Positions 15,844 through 25,300 of a stretch of DNA of 64,000 nt are shown in pieces. The position numbers and the translations under genes are program-made. This DNA is from JBOGOC01 sp050747525. GTDB taxonomy: Bacteria > Acidobacteriota > Polarisedimenticolia > JACPZX01 > DASXTC01. Within the stretch, counting starts at the first letter, position 1. Each line of letters opens with the position of its first letter. Location of the stretch: NCBI GenBank assembly GCA_050747525.1, contig JBOGOC010000042.1, forward strand, positions 4,968-68,967. Direction: 5' to 3'. A model generated the notes under the pieces. The model was not told where the DNA came from. It ran no database searches and saw nothing but the letters and a program-made list of their open reading frames with translations.

Positions 15844-18800
15844 GTGCGAAGGTCTATTCTGTCCATCCTGGCGGTCATCCTCATCGGGGCGGTCTGCCTG
15901 CCGGGGATGGCGGGCGAGCGTGTGCAGAAGGACGCGGAGGCCGATGCGCCACGGGTCCCCCTGACGGCCGGCATGGTGCAGAACACCGTCGGGAATTCCC
16001 TGGAGCAGCTGGGCTCCTGGACGGCGCCTGCCCCGTGGCCGGTGATAGCGGTGCACATGGTGCTGCTGCACACCGGCAGAGTGATGTTCTGGCGCGGGGA
16101 CGAGGACGTGCCGGTCACATATCTCTGGGACCCGGCGACTGAGCAGATCGAGCCCGTGGATGCCGGCATCGACATCCTCTTCTGCGTGGGACAGATCCCG
16201 CTGGAGGATGGCCGCGTCCTGGCGGTGGGAGGAGAGGTGACCCAGAACACAGGGCTCGGCCCCCCCCTCGCTCACATCTTCGATCCCCTCACCCTCGCCT
16301 GGTCCAGGACCGCCGACATGCAGCGCGGACGCTACTACCCCACCTCCCTGATGCAGGGGGACGGGAGCGTGCTGGCCTTCTCAGGTACCGATGAGGTGGG
16401 CGTCACCAACAACCTCGTCGAGACCTTCACGCCCGGTTCGTCGGGGGGGGCCGACACGTGGACGGTGATGAGCGGCGCGACCAAGACGATGACCTACTAT
16501 CCCAGGATGCACCTGCTGGCTTCGGGCAAGGTGCTCCACACCGGCCCCGAGCGGACCACCGAGTACCTCGAGCCGCTGAGCCACAACTGGACGGCGCTCC
16601 CCCCCAGCAACTACGGGAAGAGGACCCAGGGGACCTCGGTGATGCTCCCTCCCGGCAACAACAAGTTCATGATCCTCGGCGGCCGCGATCGCGGACAGGC
16701 CGACCCGCTGGCCACGGCCACGGCGGAGATTCTGGACGTAGATGCCCCGGAGCCGGAGTGGCGGTTCACCACGCCCATGGGCGAGCGCCGCATGAATCTC
16801 AACACCGTGATCCTCCCGGACGCGACCGTTCTCGTGGCGGGGGGCACCAGCGACGAGAACATCACCCCCGCGCTCACGGCCCAGATCTTCGACCCGGCGA
16901 CCGAGACGTGGAAAGTGGTCGCGCCCATGGCCACGCACCGCGGCTACCATTCCACGGCGCTCCTGCTGCCGGATGGGCGCGTCCTGTGGGCGGGCGCCAA
17001 CGGCAACTACACGGCCGAGGTGTACTCGCCCCCATACCTTTTCAGAGGCCCGCGCCCGACTATCTCCTTCGCTCCTTCCAGCGCCCAGTACGGCCAGCCG
17101 TTCATTGTGATGACTCCCGAGGCGCCGTCGATCGCCAAGGTGGTCCTGATGCGCGCGGGCTCACCCACCCACGCCTTCGACGTGGCCCAGCGCTACGTGC
17201 CCCTCTCCTTCACGGCCGGAGCCGGTTCGCTCGACGTGGTTACTCCCAACGAGCCCAACATCGCGCCCCCGGGCTACTACATGCTCTTCCTGGTGGACGG
17301 TGCGGGGATCCCGTCGGTGGCGTCCTTCGTGCATCTGAGCGGTACCGCCCAGGGGAACAGGCCTCCGATCGTGGACGCCGGACCGAACCAGACGATCCTC
17401 CATCCCCAGGCCGCCAATCTGAACGGCACCATCGCCGACGACGGTCTTCCCCTGCCGCAGCCACCCAGCACGCAATGGAGCACCGACAGCGGACCCGGAA
17501 CGGTCAGCTTCGCCAATGCCTCGGCCGTCGACACTACGGCCACCTTCTCCGGGCCGGGCATCTACGTCCTGCGCCTGACCGCCACCGACAGCGAGCTGAA
17601 CGCCTCCGACACCGTCACCGTCACGGTGAACGTCGTCGGGGAGACCGGCTATCCGGTCGAGTCCAGGGTCTCCGCCGCCTCGGATGACGCCGAGGAGGTG
17701 GTCGCCGATAGCGATGTCACCCTGGGGAGCACCGACCTGGAGCTGGTCAACGACGGCGTGGATCAGAAGGTGGGGCTGCGCTTCAACAACCTCCCGATCC
17801 CGCCCAGTGAGACCATCGTGCGAGCCTGGGTCCAGTTCAAGGCCGACGAGACCCAGACCGATCCGACCAACCTCGTGATCCGGGGGCAGGCTTCGGACAA
17901 CGCCCCCACGTTCACCGGGAACACGGGGAACGTCTCCTCGCGTCCGCTCACGGCCGCATCGGTGGTGTGGGCTCCGCCGGCCTGGAACGCGGTCGGTCAG
18001 TTCGGTGTGGCACAGCGCACTCCCATGCTCACCTCCATCATCCAGGAGATCGTGAACCGCCCCGGATGGGCGAAGGGCAATTCCATCGTCCTGATCATCA
18101 GCGGCACCGGGCACCGGACCGCCGAAGCCTTCGAGGGGGACCAGTCCGGAGCTCCCATCCTGCACGTGGAGCTGGCCAATGAGCCGGTCAACAGCGCTCC
18201 CACCGTCGACGCCGGCACCGGCGTGACGGTGCGCATACCCGAGTCCCTGTCGCTGGACGGCAACGTCCAGGACGACGGGCTCCCCTTCCCGCCCGGCACG
18301 ATGACCACCCTGTGGGTGCAGGAGAGCGGACCCGGAGTGGCCACATTCGCCAACCCCTATGCCGTGGACACGACTGTCACCTTCAGCGCTCCCGGCCGCT
18401 ACGAGATGGCTCTGAACGCCGACGACAGCGAGTTCGTGGTCGATGATCACCTCGTCATCGAGGTCCTGGAGCCGCTCCCCGGCGGGATCATGCTTCAGAG
18501 CTCGGTGGGCGCGGGGACCGACGATGCCGAAGAGGCGGCATCGACCGGAGCGGTTACCCTGACCAGCGGCGACCTGGAGCTGGTCGACGACGGCGGCATC
18601 CTCCAGGTTGTGGGTCTGCGCTTCGCTGGAGTGAACCTGGGGCCGACGACCACGGTCCACCGGGCCTGGATCCAGTTCCAGTCCAAGGAGGCCCAGTCGG
18701 TGCCCACGTCCCTCACCATCGAAGGGATAGCCCAGGCGCAGGCCCCCACGTTCAGCGCGGCGGCGCACAACATCTCGTCACGGCCCCGCACTTCCGCCTC

Positions 18801-19023
18801 CGCCGTCTGGTCCCCCGCGCCCTGGACCGTGGTGAGCGAGGCGGGGATCAACCAGCAGACGACCGACCTGACGGCGATCGTCCAGGAGCTGCTCGCCCTG
18901 CCCGGAAGGGCGGCCGGCGACCCCATGGCCTTCGTTTTCACCGGCACCGGGCACCGCACCGCCCGCTCGTACGAGAACGATCCCCTCAAAGTGGCCAGGC
19001 TGTTCATCGAATACACGGATTAA
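15844..19023 (+). CDS. Secreted copper-radical oxidase-like protein (galactose/glyoxal oxidase fold) with C-terminal modules, copy 1
   Basis: A 1059-residue secreted protein. GTG at 15844 is chosen because GAGGAGG lies 5 nt upstream and a signal peptide follows at once (RRSILSILAVILIGAVCLPG). Residues ~30-500 form a Kelch propeller plus the DUF1929 cap of AA5-type oxidases. All key residues are present by motif: Cys114 (DILFC), Tyr165 (GRYYPT, the Tyr-Cys cross-link partner), Tyr368-His369 (GYHSTALLLPDGRVL) and His443 (SPTHAFD). Such enzymes oxidise primary alcohols or aldehydes and release H2O2. The rest is Ig/PKD-like domain, ~165-residue module, Ig-like domain, second module. The module (ASDDAEE, LELVNDGVDQKVGLRF, GHRTAEAFEG) recurs in the next two genes. 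Confidence 0.85.
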   Translation: MRRSILSILAVILIGAVCLPGMAGERVQKDAEADAPRVPLTAGMVQNTVGNSLEQLGSWTAPAPWPVIAVHMVLLHTGRVMFWRGDEDVPVTYLWDPATEQIEPVDAGIDILFCVGQIPLEDGRVLAVGGEVTQNTGLGPPLAHIFDPLTLAWSRTADMQRGRYYPTSLMQGDGSVLAFSGTDEVGVTNNLVETFTPGSSGGADTWTVMSGATKTMTYYPRMHLLASGKVLHTGPERTTEYLEPLSHNWTALPPSNYGKRTQGTSVMLPPGNNKFMILGGRDRGQADPLATATAEILDVDAPEPEWRFTTPMGERRMNLNTVILPDATVLVAGGTSDENITPALTAQIFDPATETWKVVAPMATHRGYHSTALLLPDGRVLWAGANGNYTAEVYSPPYLFRGPRPTISFAPSSAQYGQPFIVMTPEAPSIAKVVLMRAGSPTHAFDVAQRYVPLSFTAGAGSLDVVTPNEPNIAPPGYYMLFLVDGAGIPSVASFVHLSGTAQGNRPPIVDAGPNQTILHPQAANLNGTIADDGLPLPQPPSTQWSTDSGPGTVSFANASAVDTTATFSGPGIYVLRLTATDSELNASDTVTVTVNVVGETGYPVESRVSAASDDAEEVVADSDVTLGSTDLELVNDGVDQKVGLRFNNLPIPPSETIVRAWVQFKADETQTDPTNLVIRGQASDNAPTFTGNTGNVSSRPLTAASVVWAPPAWNAVGQFGVAQRTPMLTSIIQEIVNRPGWAKGNSIVLIISGTGHRTAEAFEGDQSGAPILHVELANEPVNSAPTVDAGTGVTVRIPESLSLDGNVQDDGLPFPPGTMTTLWVQESGPGVATFANPYAVDTTVTFSAPGRYEMALNADDSEFVVDDHLVIEVLEPLPGGIMLQSSVGAGTDDAEEAASTGAVTLTSGDLELVDDGGILQVVGLRFAGVNLGPTTTVHRAWIQFQSKEAQSVPTSLTIEGIAQAQAPTFSAAAHNISSRPRTSASAVWSPAPWTVVSEAGINQQTTDLTAIVQELLALPGRAAGDPMAFVFTGTGHRTARSYENDPLKVARLFIEYTD

Positions 19024-19061
19024 CCGGGCCCACGGGCCCCTGTCCCGCCGTATAATCATTC

Positions 19062-19090
19062 TTGACATGGTCCCGTAGTTTCTGGTTAAT
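19062..19090 (+). promoter_or_regulatory. sigma70-like promoter before the second copper-radical oxidase
   Basis: TTGACA (19062-19067), 17-bp spacer, GTTAAT (19085-19090), 37 bp before the ATG at 19128. This suggests the second oxidase can be expressed on its own. A GC-rich 5-bp-stem hairpin just after the first gene (about 19027-19040) could slow readthrough but lacks a T-run. Confidence 0.5.
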
Positions 19091-19127
19091 ATGAGGGACC
19101 TGCCTTTTAAGCTGAGAGGAGACACGA

Positions 19128-22100
19128 ATGCTGCCCCGCATCGGTCTCCGCGTCCCGGTAGTTGCGTTGGCGCTCATCCTGGTGGTTGCGGGTCTGCAAC
19201 TCGCCGGGGCGACGTCGGAGCGCCTCCAGCTTCCCGTAGACGTGGAAGAACCGCTCATCCAGAACGCCGGGCCCGACATCGCCTGGCGGACCACCGTCGA
19301 CCCGCTGGTGGACGACCCCGTTCAGTACGGTCAGTGGGCCCTCCCCATGGACTGGCCCGCCAACGCCGTCCATTCCATCCTCCTGCGCACCGGCAAGGTG
19401 CTCTGGTTCCGCGGCGACGAGGATTCTCCGGTCAGCTACGTCTGGGACCCCGCCACGAACCAGCTGGAGTCCCAGTCAGTCGATGAGATCATCTGGTGCG
19501 GCGGCAACTCCGTCCTGGACGACGGCCGGGTGCTGATCACCGGCGGGGCGTCGTTCCAGGGGGCCTCCACCGGCCCGCGCCATTCCTATCTGTTCGATCC
19601 CGTCACCCTCGAGTGGACGCGCACGGTGGACATGCGGAAGGGCCGCTACTACCCGACCAATGTCCTGCTGGGGGACGGCCGCACTCTGGTTTTCAGCGGC
19701 ACCGACGCCAACGGCCTGACCAACAACCAGGTGGAGGCCTTCGTCCCGGGCACGACGTTCGACACATGGCAGCTCCTGGTCGGCGCGGAGCGATCCATTT
19801 CCTACTACCCGCGGATGCACCTGCTCCCCACAGGGCAGGTCGCGCACGTGGGCCCCGACAAGACGACCAGCCTCTTCGATCCGTCGAGCAAGACCTGGCA
19901 GTCCCTGGGGAACAGCCAGTACGGCAACCGCACGCACGGATCGTCCGTGATGCTCCCGCCAGGGCATCGGAAGATCATGATCCTCGGGGGCCACGACCGC
20001 GGACTCTCCGATCCCAGGGCCACGAACACCGTGGAGATCCTGGACATGTCGGCCCCGACTCCGCGGTGGGTGTACGCGAACCCGATGGCCTCGCGCCGCA
20101 TGCACCTCCAGAGCGTCATCCTGCCCGACGGCAAGGTGCTCGCCATCGGCGGGACCACGGACGAGGACATCACTCCGGCCTACGCGACCGAGATGTTCAA
20201 TCCGTCCACCGGCACCTGGACGACGATGGCGTCCCAGCGCACCAGGCGCGGGTACCACTCCTCGGCGATTCTCCTTCCTGACGGTCGCGTGCTGTCGGCG
20301 GGGACCAACGGCAACAACACCGCCGAGATCTACTCTCCCCCTTACCTGTTCCGAGGACCGCGCCCTGTCATCGGGTCGATCCCGTCCTCGGTCAACCACA
20401 GCGCGACGATGACCGTCGGCTCGCTGGACGCGGCGTCGATCACCTCGGTGGTCCTGATGCGGCCGGGAGCGTCCACCCACGCCATCAACATGGAGCAGCG
20501 GTACGTGCCGCTGACTTTCTCGCAGACCGGGCCGTCCTCGCTGTCGGTGACCGCGCCGCTGGATACGAACGTGGCGCCCCCGGGCTACTACATGCTCTTC
20601 CTGGTCAATTCCTCGGGCATACCATCGGTGGCCCGGTTCGTGCGGCTCGGAGCATCCACGGGCGGAAACCAGCGCCCCGTCGTCGACGCCGGGCCCGGCG
20701 CGACCATCGTGCTTCCGGCCACGGGCACGCTGGGGGGCAGCGTCAGCGATGACGGGCTCCCCTCGCCGGCTCTGACCATGACGTGGTCGAAGGAGAGCGG
20801 GCCGGGGAGCGTCGCCTTCTCCCCTCCAGGCGCAGCCCAGTCCCAGGCTTCGTTCAGCGAAATCGGGACGTACGTTCTGCGCCTCACCGCCACCGACGGC
20901 CAGCTGGCCGGCACCGACACCGTCTCCTTCACGGTCAACGACGGGGTGTCCGGAGGCTATCCCTTCGAGACGAGAATCGCCGCGGGCGCCGACGACGTCG
21001 AGGAAAAGGCCGGGGGCTCGATCTACCTGGACAGCACCGACCTCGAGATGACGCTCGATTCCGACGTGCAGACCATCGGCCTGCGCTTCCCCGGGCTCCC
21101 CATGCCTCCGGGCGAGCGCATCGTGACGGCCTGGCTGCAGTTCAAGACGGATGAGGCAACATCGGGGACGACTTCGCTGCAGATTCAGGCCCAGGACTCC
21201 GACAACGCGCTCCCCTTCACCACGGCCTCGCACAACGTCACCACCCGGCCCGTGACGCAGACCTCCGTCTCATGGAATCTGCCCGCGTGGCTCACCGTCG
21301 GCGAAGTGGGGCCTGACCAGCGCACCCCCGACCTGTCGGCCGTCATCCAGCAGGTGGTGAACCGTCCGGGGTGGTCCGGCGGAAACGCCCTCGCGCTCAT
21401 CATCAGGGGCTCGGGGAAGCGTGTCGCCAAGGCGTACGAAGGACTGGCCTCCGGCGCCGCCGTGCTGCACATCGAGACCGGCGCTCCGCCCCCCAACCAC
21501 GTTCCGATCGTGGACCCGGGGCCGGAGCTGACGGTGCGCATGCCCCGATCGGCCGTGCTGGACGGCACGGTGACCGATGATGGCCTGCCCGCTCCTCCCG
21601 GGACCGTGCAGACGCTCTGGGTCAAGGAGAGCGGCCCGATCACGGGCGTCGTGACCTTCGCCAACCCGCAGGCGATTGACACCTCGGCCACCTTCTCAGA
21701 GCCCGGCCGCTATGTGCTCGAGCTGCAGGCCGACGACGGCGAGCTGGTGGGACGAGGGGCAGTCTCCATCCAGGTGACTCCGCCCATTCCGGGGCTGGTT
21801 ATCCTGGACCGCTCCGTGCCGTCAGGGACGAGCGACGCCTACGAGGGAGGCAAAGGCAAGGTTTTCCTCACCCAGGGGCAGGTCCCGCTCGGAGGGACGA
21901 AGGCGGGGATACGCTTCACCAACGTGACCATCCCTCGTGGCTCGACCATCTACGGAGCCACGCTGCAGTTCCAGGCGGATCGGGTCGACGTCGCGGGCAC
22001 CTCGCTCGTGGTCCGGGGCCAGGCCTCGGACAACGCGGCCGCCTTCGACACGACCTCCTTCAGCATCTCGACCCGGCCGAAGACGGCCGCGTCGGTGGCC

Positions 22101-22319
22101 TGGGCGCCTCTCGCGTGGCTCGTCGCCGGGGAGGCCTCCGACAGGCAGCGGCCACCGGACCTGGCCGCCATCGTGCAGGAGATCGTCAACCGGGCGGGAT
22201 GGAACAGCGGCAACGCGCTGGCCATCATCATCACCGGCAACGGACGCAGGACGGCCGAGTCCTTCGAGGGTGGAGCCACCGCGGCGCCACGGCTGACGAT
22301 CGAGTACGTGGCTCCCTGA
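19128..22319 (+). CDS. Secreted copper-radical oxidase-like protein with C-terminal modules, copy 2
   Basis: A 1063-residue paralogue of the preceding protein, starting at an ATG with GAGAGGAG upstream and a clear signal peptide (VPVVALALILVVAGLQLAGA). The galactose/glyoxal-oxidase residue set is again complete: Cys124 (IIWCGG), Tyr175 (GRYYPT), Tyr376-His377 (GYHSSAILLPDGRVL) and His451 (STHAINMEQRY). The C-terminal half repeats the order Ig-like, ~165-residue module, Ig-like, module; the last module is the most divergent (TSDAYEGGKGKVFL). The tandem pair most likely arose by duplication. It converges on the following minus-strand gene with a 35-bp gap and no obvious terminator. Confidence 0.85.
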   Translation: MLPRIGLRVPVVALALILVVAGLQLAGATSERLQLPVDVEEPLIQNAGPDIAWRTTVDPLVDDPVQYGQWALPMDWPANAVHSILLRTGKVLWFRGDEDSPVSYVWDPATNQLESQSVDEIIWCGGNSVLDDGRVLITGGASFQGASTGPRHSYLFDPVTLEWTRTVDMRKGRYYPTNVLLGDGRTLVFSGTDANGLTNNQVEAFVPGTTFDTWQLLVGAERSISYYPRMHLLPTGQVAHVGPDKTTSLFDPSSKTWQSLGNSQYGNRTHGSSVMLPPGHRKIMILGGHDRGLSDPRATNTVEILDMSAPTPRWVYANPMASRRMHLQSVILPDGKVLAIGGTTDEDITPAYATEMFNPSTGTWTTMASQRTRRGYHSSAILLPDGRVLSAGTNGNNTAEIYSPPYLFRGPRPVIGSIPSSVNHSATMTVGSLDAASITSVVLMRPGASTHAINMEQRYVPLTFSQTGPSSLSVTAPLDTNVAPPGYYMLFLVNSSGIPSVARFVRLGASTGGNQRPVVDAGPGATIVLPATGTLGGSVSDDGLPSPALTMTWSKESGPGSVAFSPPGAAQSQASFSEIGTYVLRLTATDGQLAGTDTVSFTVNDGVSGGYPFETRIAAGADDVEEKAGGSIYLDSTDLEMTLDSDVQTIGLRFPGLPMPPGERIVTAWLQFKTDEATSGTTSLQIQAQDSDNALPFTTASHNVTTRPVTQTSVSWNLPAWLTVGEVGPDQRTPDLSAVIQQVVNRPGWSGGNALALIIRGSGKRVAKAYEGLASGAAVLHIETGAPPPNHVPIVDPGPELTVRMPRSAVLDGTVTDDGLPAPPGTVQTLWVKESGPITGVVTFANPQAIDTSATFSEPGRYVLELQADDGELVGRGAVSIQVTPPIPGLVILDRSVPSGTSDAYEGGKGKVFLTQGQVPLGGTKAGIRFTNVTIPRGSTIYGATLQFQADRVDVAGTSLVVRGQASDNAAAFDTTSFSISTRPKTAASVAWAPLAWLVAGEASDRQRPPDLAAIVQEIVNRAGWNSGNALAIIITGNGRRTAESFEGGATAAPRLTIEYVAP

Positions 22320-22354
22320 AGAGGGTGCCGGACATCGCTCCACGAAAAGGAGAG

Positions 22355-25300
22355 CTACGGCGCCTCCGGGACGAACGGGAAGACATCGTAGGCCGAGGCC
22401 GGAGTCCCGAAGGGTATGGCCCCGACGTCGCGCGAGCTCCTCGTGTCGGGAAGCCTTCCCAGCAAGCGATGATCGGGAATCAGGATCCCCCTGCCGATCG
22501 CCGGGCTGCCGACCCCCAGCAGGAAGTCCGACGGCTTCAGCACCTCCCCCGACGGCAGCAGCTCCCAGACGGACGCCGAGCGATTCACCACCGGAGGACG
22601 CCAGGTCGCGAACAGGGGATCGGTCCCGCGCTTCGAGACGCCTCCCAGCCCGTTGCGCTCGTACCCGGTGGCGGAGCTGAAGGAGCCCACCGTGTCGTAC
22701 CCCGACAGCAGCGAAGCGGAATCCACGGTGTTCACCTTCCAGTAGAGATCGCCGTCCCAGACCATCCCGGAGCCGACGCGGTACGCCCCGTTCACCACAC
22801 CGTTCACCATGATGGCGAGATTGTTGGCGATGCGGACATCGTCGGCGTACTTGGGTGTGAGGTTGAGTCCTTTGCCGCCGCTGTTCAGCATGACCAGCGT
22901 GTTGTGGTAGTAGTGGGAGTTCCGGGTGCTGTAGCTGGATCCGGTGCCGTGCTTGAACATGTACTCGTAGCCGAACCGGCCTCCGCCGTTCCAGGTGTTG
23001 ATGCCGGCCTTGCGATTCACGAAGGGATTGCTCAGCAGCACGATCACGTTGCGGTAGACCAGCAGCGGGCCCTCGAAGGCCGGCGTGTCCTGGCCCGGGG
23101 CGATGGCCACCAGGCAGCTTCCGATGTAGTTCTCGAAAATCTCGATACGCCCCACCGACGTCGTCCCTTCCAGCTCGAAGCAGTCGTCGGCGAAGTTCTC
23201 GATGCGGTTGTGGTCCACCGTGATGCGGTCCTCGTCGTCGTTCACGCCGATGCCGTCGTGCCCTCCCCGCACGTGGCTCCAGGCGATGCGCACGTCGTGC
23301 GCTCCGTCGCCCAGGTTGAGAGAGCATCCACGCAGCACGTCGGCCGGGGCCGGCGCATCCTTGGCGTCGCTCCAGGAGACCCACTGCGGCACGTCGCCGT
23401 AGAGCTTCGAGCGCAGAATGGTCACGTTGTACACGCCGGAGCCGGTCACCGAGATGGTGTTGTTCCCCATCCAGGCGGTCACGCCGTCGAAGGTGAGATC
23501 GTGCGCGCCGGACGCCAGCGAGATGGCCTGTCCGGCCTGGTGCACGGTGAGCCCGCGGAAGACGAGGTACGACCCGCGCACCGTGAGCGTGCTGGAAGCG
23601 GCCGACAGGATGATGGAGTAGGCGCGCGGATCGGCGTTCTCCGAAGCGAACACCGTGCCGTACCGCGCCTCCACCGCGCGCATCTCGGCCGTCTTGGAGA
23701 GACGGATGTGGATGCGCCCATCGCTGTTGCGCCACGTCCCCGGCCCGATGTAGAACGGCACGGACGAGTCCAGGTACACGTCGCTGGTGCTGCGGAATGG
23801 GGACGAGGACTTGTAGGGTACGAGAGTCATCCGGCCGTTCCGGTACCCGGGAATCCCCGCCACGTAAGCGTACACCGTGCCCCCGGAGATCGTGCGGACG
23901 GAGCGGTATTCACCGAGAGCGGCGTCCACCAGCTCCCAGTCCTGGTTCCCCGCCGTACGGAAATCGGCCGGCCCCGAGTCCAGGACGGCCGTCTCACCGG
24001 GGTACGAGGCGATGGTGATCGGCTGAGCCGCGGTCCCCGAGACCGAGATGCTGGGGGCCTCACGGTAGGTACCGCCCCGAACCAACAGCGTGTCCCCCGG
24101 CGCGAGGCGGCCCGCCCCGAAGCCCACCGTCCGCCACGGCGCGGTCAGGCTCCCCGCGGCGGAGTCACTCCCCTGGGGCGAGACGTAGAAGGTGCGTCCC
24201 GCCGCCGGGGCGGGAACGACCGTGATGGTGCGGGTATCGGGGGTCGGATCGGACAGGCCGAGCGAGTCGATGGCCGTGAAGTTGACGACGTAGGTTCCCG
24301 GCGTCGGGAAGGCGATCGGGCCAGGATCCTGCAGCGTCGAGCCGGCTGCCGCGCCGCCAAAGGTCCACGAGTACCGCATGGGCAGATTTCCGTCCGGCTC
24401 CGAGGCTTCTCCCTGGAAGTTGACCGACTGGCCGGCGGTCACCGTGACCGACGACATCGGCGATACGATCATGCTCGCGGGCGGCCGGTTGGAGATGCTG
24501 ACCCCTCCCCTCATGAGCATCCACCTGTCGATGACCTCATCCTGCACGCAGGTGTCGGTGTTTCCGCCCCCGTCGGGACCGCAGATGGCGTACCCCTCGA
24601 TCCGGTCGGCCAGGAAGCGGAGCCGCAGGTGATGAAGGTGATTCACGCGCAGCGCCGACCACAGAGGCTGCGTCGCCTGGAAATCTCCCAGAGGAGCGCC
24701 ACCCCCGGCGCTCACGATATGCAGCAGGCCGCCAGTCTGCGACGGGAAGCTGCGCTCGTAGTGACGGCTCTCCGAAGAGATGTTCAAGACATACTTGGAG
24801 TGTAGTCCGCGCAGCTCCTTCAGGTAGTAGGCGAGCAGCGAGTTGCCCGCCGTGTCCGCCCCCGAGGCGAAGGGTGACCGGCTTCCCCACGTCACGATGA
24901 ACTGGATGCCCGGGTCAGCCTGAGCCTGCCCCATCAGCGTGATCGCCTTCGCACGCCAGTCGATCCAGTTGCCGGACAGAGGCTCCGGATAGCTGATGAA
25001 ACGCGTGTTGCCATAGTCGAACCACATCCATTCCTCGCCGGGCCCTCCTTCCGGCGGAACGGTCGGCGAGTCCTGCGAGTTCGGGAACTCGAACCGTCCT
25101 TCGTAATTCTGGCGTCCGTCCAGCCCGGAGACCGTCTCGTGTCTGCCCCAGGCCGGCATGTACGCCGCGCTTCGTGACCAGGCCATCACTGCGTTGAAGT
25201 GATCGTCCACCGCCGTGGGGCCCGCCTCGTCCCCGAAGGAGAGGCCGCCTCCCGCGAGCACGAACCGGGGACGGTCGTCTCCCGTGATGGTGGACAGGTC

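Noticed and set aside
19025..19045. Terminator between the two oxidase genes
   Set aside because: The GC hairpin has only a 5-bp stem and no T-run.
25100..25300. Active calcineurin-like phosphoesterase
   Set aside because: All metal-ligand motifs are substituted.
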